A stretch of 64,000 bases of DNA, taken from NCBI GenBank assembly GCA_005281725.1, contig SSBO01000012.1:2462194-2526193 (forward strand), in the 5' to 3' direction. Every line of letters starts with the position of its first letter. The first letter of the stretch is position 1. The notes under the pieces are model-generated. The model saw only the letters and a list, made by a program, of their open reading frames with translations, ran no database searches and was not told the DNA's origin. This document shows, one piece after another, positions 26,169-38,432 of the stretch. The translations under genes and the position numbers were made by a program. This DNA comes from Wuchereria bancrofti (taxonomy: Eukaryota; Nematoda; Chromadorea; Rhabditida; Onchocercidae).

Positions 26169-28828
26169 GGATACGACTTCTAGAAATATATCACCTAAAA
26201 TATAAGTAACTTGAAAGAAAAGGAAAATAAATAAAGTCATCTGACAGTGCAAATGGTTGTCTTTTCGGTTTATGAAATCCTCACTTCCTCACTTAGCACT
26301 GTCCAAAGAAAAAGTGGAAGTTGAACCAAAGTGAATATAGTCTACTGAATTGTGGAGTATGGAATACATAATCAGAAGTCATCGTTCGAAAACATTTCCG
26401 ATTTATCCTTATCATTATCAATATTAAGGATAATAAAAGTTGTTATGAAATAATGGCAAATAGTTATGTGAACGACAAGAGCTACGCCGGTTTTACATTC
26501 GATAACAATATAGAAAAATAACAGAAAGGGAAAGGACATTAAGACCGAAGAAAGGACAAAGGTTTATCATTAACTGATATTATGATATCAAATTAATTCT
26601 ATCTTCTGTGCTCCTAATAGAAAAAGTTAAATCATATTAGCTTTAAAGACGACAACCAGGAACAGAAATATTTGGTAAAGTATTGATGACAATCATGGTG
26701 GCTTTTAATGTGATTTAGTGATATTGACATTTTATATTTGTTATAAAAGAAATTGGTTGCCAATTTAGACGAACAGTTTTTCTCTGATTTCCTGGAATGG
26801 CTCAATTATTGTGAGACAGTAAATTCTTGTGATATCTGGCTGATACACGACAGTTCACTCTCTAAAAACTTCGAAAAATTTTCCCGCGCTGACTTACTTT
26901 TCTTTAAGCTATGAAGAAGATTTAAATGAAACTAGAATACAATAATGTTCATTTAAAACTCAATTTAATCTTTTTGTATTTTTTTCTAGCACAAACATCC
27001 ATCCACCATTTCTTTCCCTTGTCGCATTTCTGCTTTTCTTTATATATTACTTGCTGTAAATCCGTTTTGGATTACTAACCTCGTTGTACATGTATTGAGA
27101 GATGATATTTTTGTAAATAAATTCAAGAAAAAGACACAAGATGACTTTTAGTAAATTAACTGGCAAGGGAATTAATGGAAAAAGGTATAAATGATAATAA
27201 ATCGTATCATACTTTTGTCAAATCAGTCAACCGGATGTTTTTGAGATAGATGGAAGAGATATGAAACGGGAAAATGTACTGTATGGGAAATGGCCTATTT
27301 GGTGCCTTTTTGTGGGAATCATGAACAGAGCATGTGGAAGGGAATATGTAAGAGAGTGGGAAATGAGAAATAGAACAGAGAGCGGAAAGCATTCCATAGC
27401 GCTTAATTCACAACATTCATTTTCAACAAAGTGCTTTACTGTTTAAGCGCTTTTCTTCCCGAGCGAATACAACCGAAGTCGGAAACATCTCTTACAGGAA
27501 GCCACTCAGAAGCACTTTTCAACAGTAACAATCGCTTTAAATTTGAGGATGAAAAAAGTTAGGAAGATTCTCTGTTGTAAGCTTCCACTTCTTAGCTTAC
27601 ACAGAAACAGAAAATTATACGAAGAATACATGCTTTTCAGTTTGCATTTCATGAAGAATGAGTCATTTGGATGCACGCATGATTCAACGTCGAAAAGTCA
27701 CACTGATGACAAATGAGCGGGATCCATCTTGATCGCTACCGGAGTAATCTTGTACCACTCTCTTCACAGTCACTAATAAGGAATGTTCATTTCCATATAT
27801 ATATACATATACATATAGATGTATTGTTATCCATTAGTAAAATAAACAATTAGTTACTTGCAAAGGTCATATGCCTCTTCTCTGCTGACCTTCCCATTAT
27901 TGTTCGTCGTTGTAAAGAAAAAGGGAACTTCTGTGGTTTGCTTCCTTTTGCTTCTCTCACTGTCCTTCACTTCCAAGAGAAAATGAACATTGAGCCAACG
28001 AAAGCGGTCAGTTACTGTTCTCTTTTATGCTGTCTGGAAGCAGACTAGAATGTATGTCGTCGTGCTTATTTGCATGCTTGCATGCTTCTTTGATGAATCA
28101 AGCTAGCTTGTACAAGGATATCTTACCTCATTTTAGTGATGCAGCTGTTATTAGTTAGCTTTCTAATTATTTACGCCATAATTTACTCAGCTTGAATGCA
28201 AGTAGGCTGCATTACAAATAGCACCATATGACAAACTAAAGTGTAATTTTTCATTCTCTAGAGCTGCTAAGGTATGGACTTTTTCATATTACTTATTATT
28301 CATTACCAAATGAATGACAATAACAATGCATCAACCGTCAAATAACTTTCATGTACTTTGATATTTTTAAAACTAAGTTTCAAAGTTCACTGTTTATTCG
28401 TTTGTTCACCTTTTTTTTATTCCGTATTTTCAGCCAACAAAAGATAGAAAGGATATTAGGTACGATGAGACTGAAATAACGTATCATATCTCTTATAGAA
28501 TGCAATGAGAAATGCAATAATTGGAGTTGATCTTTGATTTAGAAATCACTTGAAAGATTTGTTCTCCATTAAAATATATTGATCAGTTGAATGAGTCAAG
28601 TAAATAAATGCGGCTGTTCAGTTTCTAGTCATTCATTTCTTAATTTTTGGAAACTTCTGTTCTCCTATTCACTTCCCGTCATTTCTAAACTGTGTTAAGA
28701 GATCAATGGTAAAGACGTCATTCAGGTGATGGCATCTGAAACAATGTCATTCAGTTGCACTTCAATCGACGATAATTTTACGTTTTTATTCTGTCATTTT
28801 TTTTTTCCATTCGAATTTATTATTTCAG
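26169..28828. other. Head-to-head intergenic region between TWK and the LRR-like gene
   Basis: Probable promoter region for both divergent genes. Only short open frames without splice context are present (for example 27207-27392). A short TA-rich run lies near 27795-27820. Confidence 0.5.
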
Positions 28829-30462
28829 ATGATCAACTTTAATCTTTTCGCGACATTTTATCTTTCAGTCATTTTACCAACAATTCATGGTAGGTTTTAA
28901 AAGCGCATAATTCAAATTAACTTGTTTTCATCTTCACATTGATTTATACGGCAGAACTTAACTTAATGTGATCTTTTTGATGGATGAACGAAGTTGTTGT
29001 ACCTTATGTATGCCTGTAAGTTTGTTCAGAAAAAGCCATTGTTAAGTCGATTAGAAACATGTCATACAAAAATCGGGAATATCATAAGGGGTACAATCAG
29101 TATTTTGAGAGTCTAATAGTAGCTGAATTTAACAGATAAGCGTATCATACTACTAACATGTATCCAAGCAAATCCAGTGGTTCTAATTATTCGCTCAATG
29201 AATTCATATTTAATTAAGGATATGTGTTCCCTTGTTTGGATGAGTGTCAATGTGACACAGATGACGAAGTAATCTATTGCCATAATGGCCGTCGAACTAC
29301 AGTAAGTTCAGACCTTTCAGTATATGAAATTTTGGATATCTAAGAGTTCTGCTTAAATTGTAATTTGCATGATGAAACACGTCGCATACATTATAAAAGA
29401 CATGATTTAAAAATTTCAGCTTGAACTGCCGGACATTCGTTTACGAGGATTTATTGTGATAGGATTGACAAATAATGCAATCGAAAAGCTTCCTGACGAA
29501 AAATCCATCTTGGAATTATTTCCGGACTTAATGGTAACCCTGAATCATTGTTAACAGTGAATATTTTAAATTTCGATAGGGAAAAGTCACTTCATAATGA
29601 ATTTAAGGCCATTGACGTGGAAGGTAATGCACAATTCGATTGCGAATCATTGAAAGGATACAAAAAAATTAAGGTAAGTTATAGTAAATCCCCATTTCAA
29701 CGTTCATTTCGGCTCAACACTATTCCCTGCATTCGTAAAACTATTCAATTCACGAATTTATTTTCAAATTGAACTTTAAGCCTTAGAAATTATTTCATTG
29801 GTTCTGCAGGTATATAGTGACTGTAAAGGGACCGAATTGATGATAACGAGAGACCAAAGATTACCGGATATTGAGAATCCGACTGACGCAAGTTCTATTT
29901 TTTTAATAAATGACAAGAAACCACCTTATAATACTGTCGTCTTTCAGTTGCGTTGTTTAAACAACACAACTGCAATGACGAACTGACTGACATAGCATTA
30001 TTAATATACCATATTCACTGATGAATATGGCATGTTTCGGAAGGTGACTGTACGCCTCCTTGCCGTTTCCGAGTGTCTTGTGTAAGATATACACATCCTA
30101 AAACAACACTGATTTCAGATATGTGACTTCCAATGCCAGGTGAACAAACACTACAAAATCCTATACAACTATGTGGTGAAATTATGGAAGGTAAAAGCTT
30201 TGTAGTCGTTATAGCGGTAAAGAGTGTAGCGAAGTTATAGTCAAACTGGATTTCAGCTCAATTAGTGCTGCAAGGAGTCGTGAGAAGTAGAGGTCTCCCT
30301 ATCTTCGCTACAATTAAAAATCAGTATCAGACTAATACTGCCAAACATTTTTAGATACTAAAGATGAAATATGATGACATTGACAAAGAGAAGATTATAA
30401 AGGATGTGAAGGATTTCTTCGTTAACATTGCGAAAAAAATTGAAGAGTTACACACGAAATAA
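28829..30462 (+). CDS. Small secreted protein with LRR-cap-like cysteine motifs
   Basis: Exons: 28829-28889, 29219-29301, 29420-29533, 29608-29673, then either 29810-29986 (stop, 166 residues) or 29810-29935, 30119-30190, 30355-30462 (209 residues); both are in phase. The ATG directly follows an acceptor (ATTATTTCAG). A signal peptide (INFNLFATFYLSVILPTIHG) is followed by CLDECQC and IYC, the spacing of an LRR N-terminal cap. Next come one LRR-like segment (LRGFIVIGLTNNAIEKLP) and a C-terminal-cap-like piece (AIDVEGNAQFDC, SDCKG). The longer version adds a Lys/Ile-rich amphipathic helical tail. Only one repeat, or at most two, is present, so a full solenoid cannot form. It may be a reduced LRR domain acting as an extracellular binding protein; that role is inference. 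No named family recognised. Confidence 0.65.
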
Positions 30463-31646
30463 CTCCCGCCTCCATGACGCAGTCCCGAAATCAGTGTTTC
30501 AAATGGTGCTGTAGTATATGCAACGGAGTACTCATCTACGAATGCCTTCTCAGAAGTTGGATAAGTGTAGAATGTCTCTTTTCATCTTTAACGTGAAGAT
30601 TTGCCACTGTTCATTCAATGAATTCAAAGTTATTATCCTACATCCGCTAAAGCTGCAGTGTACAGATACACCACTCGTAATTTACAGGAATATATGTAGT
30701 CATCATAAAACAAATTACTTAAACAATATAAAATCTAAACAAGAACACTATAATGCAAAGCAATATTTATATGCAGTTACGAATAAACATTCACTGCAAA
30801 CAGCCTAAGCTAATATGAACGAAGCACCTCGAGAACATCTTGAATGTTCAATTACACGAGATTGTTAAAATGCACGAAAATATCTCCCCAGAACAACCGT
30901 GTAGGGTCTATTATTCGCCTGAGGCCTTCTAAACCTGCTACTTCGTTCCTATCCACCATGAAAAATCCAAAAAATATATACATATATAAACGTATCCACC
31001 ATGAACAAGCCAAAAATATATAAAAAACAAAGCACAGAGTGAGATCAAGAAAATGTTTAAAGGTCATTTCCACACAACGTTTTAGAAGCTTCTAAAAGAA
31101 TGAAATAAGAAAAAGTGAGCGTGAGATAAGCTAGCTGCAAACTTCAGCTATTATCACTTCTACCAGTAAGTGATAATTCTGAAATATCAGTTATCAAGTT
31201 CAAGACAGACGGCTATAGCTAGATTCAACGGTTGGCATCTAAATAGAACAGAGTCGCTGAAGTAGGTCAGCGACCAAGAAGTTTGATTATCTCCAAAAAT
31301 CCGAAACTTGGCAACAGGATTTTTAGACGTGCAGAAATCAAAGCAAAGACTCGTGTAACTGCAGAGATTAATAAAATAACAAAAATAATGAAGCCGAAGC
31401 AGATACTTGTAGGTTTGTAAATCATTACTCGTAGATCAGTTTGAGGGTAGCTAAGTCTTACTGTTGTTATTTCAGGGCGTTTACTCCTGTTAAAAAACAA
31501 ATGCATGTTTTTCACTCGAATGTTCATAATACATAACGATGTAATAACATGAAGGGGACTAATACATCAGTGGACCGCGCTAGTGAATTGTATGTCCTTT
31601 GATAGTTCCATAAGTTGTCTGAAAGTACCCTAATTTACAGAAATTG
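30463..31646. other. Convergent intergenic region
   Basis: Separates the LRR-like gene from the MTMR9 3' end. Minus-strand open frames at 30852-31073 and 31267-31527 were considered as alternative last MTMR9 exons; only the first can be joined in phase (acceptor near 30950) and it has no resemblance to the family C-terminus. Confidence 0.4.
30782..30787 (+). terminator. Putative polyadenylation signal of the LRR-like gene
   Basis: AATAAA 320 bases after the stop of the longer splice form; about 800 bases after the stop of the shorter form. Confidence 0.4.
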
Positions 31647-34600
31647 TCAGAGTCTGAAGGAATTAAATTTAAACAATATAAAAAGTCAGCATCCCAAAAT
31701 GTGACACAGTGGAAAAGAAAAAAAGAAAGACAATGAACGAAACCTTCGCAATATCAGCACTTTTGACTGCAGTTCCTTTTCACGTACTTTCCATTGCATC
31801 ACTGTCTGCTTTATACCATCCATTTGCTTCCAATCACGAATCCATCGCAAAAACAAACGTTCCCAAAATGCCTGAAAGCTCGGAAATGACTTTGCATATC
31901 AGACGAGACCGATGAAATACAACAAGGTTTACTATGCTTTGTGGAGCAACGCAAGGCCACAACACGGCTGGATTAGGTTCATATAAAGCGTTCACGTAGG
32001 TACACAATATTTCTGGGTTATTCACATATGACCAAAGCGACACTGTTCGTGTTTTAACTTCAAATCGTGCCTTTTCTTTCTCACTGTTCCCTGCATAAAA
32101 AAAATCGTGCTAAAAAAGCAAATAGCATTCAGCAAAACGAAGAGATTCAATTGATCAATAAGGAATAGCTAGCTCATTTTAAATTATAAATATATATATA
32201 TATGCTCATTTTTGTCATTAAATTTCTTCACTCAGCTAAACATTGAAAAATTACCCTGGAGTACCACTATGAATAAAATCCAGTTTATCTACTTCAAGTA
32301 AATCAAAGAAGCAATACGATATTACATCAACCCATTTTATTAGTTAGATTAAATAAGATTTGAAAATTACCGAGGAAAGACCCAAACTCGGAAGCATAAG
32401 CATGTTCGAACAGAAATATGAGGAACTCTTCGGTAAATTCAAAAGAACACGGAAACTGCTGGTATACCTTTAAATAATAAAGTATTAGTAAAAATTTATA
32501 GCCGTTCAAACACAGAATTATAACAACTTCTAAAATGACTAACCTGCCAAACACAATCCAAAAAGCAAAGAAACATGGGAGATTCATGCGGTCCCGTGAT
32601 ACCACCGGTAGCAAAAGCAGAATGGGCGCATCGATAGGAGAAAGGATGCCCAGCAGATATCCATTCTCGCTCAATCAAAGATTCAAACCTGGAAATAACG
32701 TGTATCCAAACAAACTTCACAAAAACGATTTCCAAATTAACATCAGAAGACAATTTGACTCACCCTCGAATAGTACGGGAATCAGAATCCAGCAGAAGCT
32801 GTGCCAATGATGTTACCAAAAGAGTTGAATCGGTTCCTTCGGCACCATGCACCACTACAGGGACTTCTGAAACAACTTGTTTTGCGCATAATTTATTAAA
32901 AGAGAAGCGAAAATTCAAACTGGAAGACCAAAAATTCTATGATCGGAAATTATATGATCATTTGATTTTGCTGTTATTCTTAGATAACATCTAAATGCAA
33001 TGATCACATAACAACATACTGTTACAGATCATTAACTGGTAAACTAGTTATGTATTTAACAAGCTCAGAGTTACTGATGTTATTGAGTCAGACTTACAAT
33101 TTGCACAAACAGAGATCAGTCAAACTTCTCTTCCACCCTTCTCAAAAAAAAAAAAAGAAAAAAAATCGCATAACGAAATCCGGAAGGCTTGAACTCTGTT
33201 ATCTATGTTGCGAACAATACATTCTAAAATCAGCAAATCTAAAACAGTCATTTAAAAAATATCCAGCACGCAACAATATTGAATTTAAACAAAAACAGTA
33301 CGCATACGGAGTATTCCCTACTATTTTATAGTACATTTTTATGAAAACAATAATGTATCCAATAAGCAGACAAATTAAGTCGTTAACAGCAAAGTACTTC
33401 AAGAAGTTTACTACAGTTAGACGTTCCACAGATAAGTTGTCAAATTATTGGAAGTTGAAACATAAAGTAGTAAACAATTCCACTAAATTGGTTCTTGGAA
33501 GTGATTTCACAAAGTTTAAAAGCCGGTAATAAATCATCTTGAAAATCTTGAACGGAATAGAAGTAGAAGGGATGTTACACGAGTTTCTTTACTAAACTCA
33601 CAAGCTGTGAAAGTGAGATATTTCAACTTGAGTAATCGTAAAATATGTGCATGGTTCTTGCACAGTAATTGGTTTAATTCATGAATAAATATGTGAATAT
33701 TAATTCACAATTTTAGTTAAAACAAACACCCTATTAATTTCTTGTAACAATATATTTCTTGCAGTTGATTAAATAGATAAGGAAACAAAAGAAGAAACCT
33801 GCGCTGCCTTCACAATGAACACATTGGGCTACTGTTGCCGCACAGGTTAGCATGTCAGAAACAAATTGAAGCCAGCCACAAGAACCAAGACGAGATATCC
33901 AACGGTCAACACTGATATTCGTTTCCGTACACACTGGAACAAGGTCATTGCTTGGAATAAAAAATAGAATGTTCTTTAAAACCAAATGACAAGCAGCTTT
34001 AGCAAATTTTTTTTGTTTTTCTTCTACAGAATTGAATCTGAATAACTTACTGCATGTAAAATGTGAGGATACTAAAATAGGAATACTAGAACATATAGAA
34101 TGGCAATACTATCAAACACCAAAAGTTAACAAAAGCTGACAGCGTCACTACAGAACAGAATCACATATTTCTTAAAAGTCTGGGAAAAAAAAAAACGATT
34201 ATGCAAAACAGCAGGAGAACTATACTGAAGTACAAAACCGACATATCTGGAATACTATGCCTGATGTTTCGAAAACAGAGAGATCATTGCAATGCAACCG
34301 AGAGGTCATTAGAAAACTCACATTCAACTAATTTGGCCAGCGCATCGTGAATTTCTTTGATCCGTGGAGTGCCACCATATATGTATTTCCACTGTGAATA
34401 AAACATTTGCGACTCACATCCACCACCTTTAACCAAGAAAAAATAGGTACTTCCAAAAACAAATATTCGAAACCACAACATATTTACGTCAAATGAGCAT
34501 CTTATTCCTAGTGATTCAGAGTCATTTCAAAGCATTCATTTCATCCAACTTTAAAAATCTTTTCCTTTTCCTGAAAAGGCAACGAAAAAAAGATTACGAA

Positions 34601-37163
34601 AATAAACAGCAACTTCACACTGACCGACTCTATAGCTCGAAAAACTATTACAAGTGCCGCAAGAGCTTCATACGTATAAGACTTTTTTCAGTTAAATTTC
34701 GAAATATTCACAATTACAACCAACCTTGTTTGGGAAAAATCTACAGGATTATATCTTACCACTCTTACCACTTTCTTTGTCTAAAATCGACTAGTCAAAC
34801 AGCAAAGTTTCAGCCTGTGAACATTACGTTTTGCATATCGGTTAACAAAAATAAAGTTAAACGAGATATGCCACTCGATGTACCTTTATTTTTAGCGCTT
34901 TGTGCAACAGCTTTCGTACGTGTGTCTACAATAACTCCCTTACTTGTCGAAGACAACAAGGAGTTTAGAATTGTCTCATCTTCTTTACATCGCCGATTTG
35001 TAGGACCAACTAGCGGTTGTCCGCAACGGATAAGACAAGACTGGAAGGTATAAAAATCACAGTTTTTCAAAAAGAAACACTTAACCATCAATCATGAATA
35101 GCGATGGTTTTTAATAACTACTATGAAACCAACAAATACCGCAACGAACCTTTGTTTCTCCATGATAGAAACTTAGTATTGGGAAACGTCCACCATCTCG
35201 AAATGTAGCAGATATTCTAAGATAATCATCGCCAATACCCTTTGGTACAATTACCATTTCAGGATACGTACTACACACCTATTTAAAAGAACTGTGTAAA
35301 AAAAATTGTTCAGCAAATTTTTCTAAATATTCAAGAACTATTCAACAGTCTGTTCATATATTTTTTTGGTTATTTACTGGTAGTGAAAAAAACAGAATAA
35401 AACTCTCAATTACCACCTTCTCTCCGTTACCTGAGATTAAAAGTGTATTTTATTTTATTACTTAGGGTTTCCAAATATTTTCACTGAATTAGTGGTCCAG
35501 AAGTCTTCACATACTGCACCCCTCCCAGTTGCGCCCATAAAGAAATTAAAAAAATACAACGCATCAAAACAGATGCAGCAAACATTATCACTTTATCCAC
35601 AGCGATGAAAGCTGACAATCATATGCAGTAGAAACAAGATCATACCCGAAATCCTTTGTTGACAGCACTTATACGCCATCCATCTTTACACCGTATCACT
35701 AACTTCGCATATTCTTGTTCAGCATCAAAAGCAGTCCACCCATTATCCAGTACAGTAAAAGGACATCGATAATAAAATGGGTAGTCGTGCTGTATACCCT
35801 CTGAAAAGCAAAAATTCGTTTATTACTTCTTTTTCCACTAGAACAGCACAACTCAGCATCAGAAACTACATATATTTACCAAAGACGCTTTTTGATATAG
35901 TTGCATACCATTTTTTAAAATCCATCTATTACGTATTTTTCTGGTATTTCAGATTGAATAAGCAATTAACAAAAAAGTAACAATAGTGATAATAACAAAA
36001 ACAATGAATAAAAAATATGTGATAAATAATAATAAACAAATACTAAATAAATAATAGACAAATCTACTATAATAGACAAATAGTAAGCAAATAAGATAAA
36101 CTTTTTTAGTAATAATAATAACAAATAATTAGTAATAATAATTAATAGTAATTAATAATAAAAATAGTAATAATTAATAATAATCAATAATAATGATAAT
36201 AATAATAATTAGTGGCAATAACAGTATTGTCGTTATCAATAATAATAACAATAGTAATAATTAACAATAATTAATAGTAGCAATAATAATTAATAATAAT
36301 AATATTAATAACAACAATAATTGCTGATAATAACAACAATAATATTAATAATAATAATGATAACAATTAATAATAATAATAACAATAATAATAATAAATA
36401 ACTTGCTTAAATTAGATAATTTTTCTATAGAACGTGCAACGGCGAGGCAGTCATCCAAATCATCGATTTCAAAAATACAGATCATGAAGTTTTTGCATTT
36501 TAAAATCAGCTTTCCACTACGATTAAAGCTGTCTTTAACAATTGGCTCCACAATGACACGATCCACTGCACGATGGAGAAGCTGAAACTATTGCCTTTCT
36601 TTCATAATTTTTGTAACACCAATTCAACCGCACTAATAATTTGTCAAATGAAAGTTTCGATCCAAAGACAAGTTCTAGAAAAGTGTTGTGTATCTTACGG
36701 AACTAAATAGATACTGTCACCATTATTATTGCTAATTAAGAACACATTCGGAAATCCAAATCAAACTTCAGATTAGCAGCAAGCCCTACTTCCAGGCTCA
36801 ATATCTCAAGTTCTCAAAGGCCTTAATAAACGATTGAGCAACAAATATGGAGAAACCGTAATTGTTGACTTTGATATCCAAGTAAACTTTAGCTATTGAT
36901 GTTAAACACAATCTGACTGAAAACCTATAAAGTGAATCGTCTAGTAGTGTATAAAATTGTTATTCTGTTATTAAATCATTTAAAGATACCCAAAGTTCAC
37001 TGCTATGTTCCTTCCCACTTGGAGAATTTGTTGAACTCGAAGACGGTGAAAAAATCATATGATGTCCAATGAGGGCTAGTGAACCTGGCTGTGGTTGTCG
37101 AGGACCTTTTCGTAGGAATACATTATCTACACGAGGCCGTTCTATTGCTTCAGACAACTCCAT
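31647..37163 (-). CDS. mtm-9: MTMR9, catalytically inactive myotubularin-related protein
   Basis: Exons (5' to 3'): 36990-37163, 36407-36581, 35646-35800, 35150-35278, 34884-35040, 34322-34426, 33799-33933, 32764-32866, 32544-32688, 32371-32467, 31933-32090, 31744-31871 and a 7-base final exon 31647-31653; about 555 residues, near the usual family length. The PH-GRAM domain fills the first two exons (RPRVDNVFL, LILKCKNFMICIFEIDD), followed by the phosphatase-like fold (GQPLVGPTNRRCKEDE, SRTIRGFESLIEREW, LFEHAYASEFGSFLG). The active-site loop reads VHGAEGTDST: the catalytic Cys and Arg of active myotubularins are absent, as in vertebrate MTMR9. Such pseudophosphatases bind and stimulate active partners (the MTMR6/7/8 group) acting on PI3P and PI(3,5)P2 in endocytic traffic. 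The C-terminus ends right after the coiled-coil segment. The second intron begins with GC. Start chosen at the ATG four bases after an acceptor. Confidence 0.92.
35980..36405. repeat. Long imperfect AAT/TAA-type repeat in MTMR9 intron 2
   Basis: About 425 bases made almost wholly of AAT, AAC and TAG-type trinucleotides on the plus strand (A-rich, nearly C- and G-free). It ends two bases short of the MTMR9 second-exon donor. Confidence 0.9.
36405..36406 (-). other. GC splice donor of MTMR9 intron 2
   Basis: The exon ends ...AATTTAA followed by GCAAGT. Only this GC donor gives phase 1, which is needed to join the next exon (acceptor at 35801-35802) into the conserved frame; the nearby GT three bases on gives the wrong phase. 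Confidence 0.75.
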
Positions 37164-38432
37164 AATCCTGAAATTTTGGTTGTCAATGAAACTCATTCAC
37201 AGCTATATCTCATATTCACTTAAAAAAACTTGCACGGAGCGCCATAAGCCTGATGATGCTGCTTAAATTTTTCCTCGTGATATATATACAGCTTAGGGTT
37301 ACAAGGAAACACCAATGATTTTTTGAAAAATAGAACTTTCGCAAAAAGTCTTCACAGAATATCGCATCTGTGTATCAAGCTTTTGCTTAAGATATGTAAA
37401 CTATAAGACTTTTTGAATATAGGTCTATAGAATCTGCTATATGCGGATGAACAATATAGTCCAAAAAGTACATGATGAGTATATTTTGGTTATTGAAAGA
37501 AAGATCGAACTGATAAAAAGAAGGAATATAAACTTGAAGCCGTTTTCTAGAAAGTGAAAAAAAAAGACCGAATGAGATGGTTAGTACCGAATGTATGGAA
37601 TGGCAGAATTGGATAAAGTTGGATTAAGCGGAGCAACAGCTTCATAATATTATTAAGGAAGCGAGTATAGACATATTATCATAAATCATCAAACAGAATA
37701 AAGCAATGGTAACAGTGTTGTCACACATTAAAAAGTAGATTCACTGATATCACTTATCAGGCATGGGCTCGGACACGATTCGCCAATTTGGTATGTGCTA
37801 TTGCTATTTCATATGACGTATGTGTGCGCGTAAGTTACGTTTAAGTTCTGACATGTTTGAGTTTTTTAAAGGTCAAAACCATGGAGAAAGGGACAGAGAG
37901 AGTCAAAACAGTGGCTTATCTCTTTTCAGTGTAACAAACAATGAAATATCCCACGTTATGTTTAAACATTCACTACAGTGTGCTGAAATTTGATATTAAG
38001 TTTAGATTGGCATCACATCACATTATTCTTTAGTAAGTCTCAGTATCTATACACGATTTTATTCATTACTTTTCTCGTCCTGATGGCACAGGTTGCTTTT
38101 ATTGAGAGAATCAGTTAGGGATTTTAATGCGGAGTAGAAGATATCTCTCAATATGTGTTCTTACTAAACTAGTTTGTCAGTGTTTCATACTTCTGATTTT
38201 GGTCTGGTTGATATTTTTTGGTTTCTGTATAGTTGGCAGTTAACCTTCACTGTCGTGTAATTTCTCAAACATTGTTTGTAATGCTGATGTGTTGTATATC
38301 ACAAGAATTATGGTAATTGTGATTTTATAATTAGTATGTTGTAAAACATGCTATATGTTATGTAAGTAAATAATTTCAGAATATTGGAGGTGTCGATCGG
38401 TGCGTTGGATTGGATGCTCTGCATACTACACT
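37164..38432. other. Head-to-head intergenic region, MTMR9 and OGA
   Basis: Presumed shared promoter region of 1.27 kb. The OGA 5' untranslated region begins behind an acceptor (AATTTCAG) ending at about 38380. No other gene seen. Confidence 0.5.

Noticed and set aside
27207..27446. Open frames of 61 codons on both strands
   Set aside because: Short, overlapping and without splice signals or conserved motifs.
30852..31073. Alternative last MTMR9 exon on the minus strand
   Set aside because: It can be joined in phase but the product does not resemble the family C-terminus, and the 31744-31871 exon already supplies it.
34493..35053. Plus-strand open frame of 186 codons
   Set aside because: It is the antisense shadow of an MTMR9 exon (34884-35040) and its flanking intron; the minus strand carries the conserved myotubularin frame.
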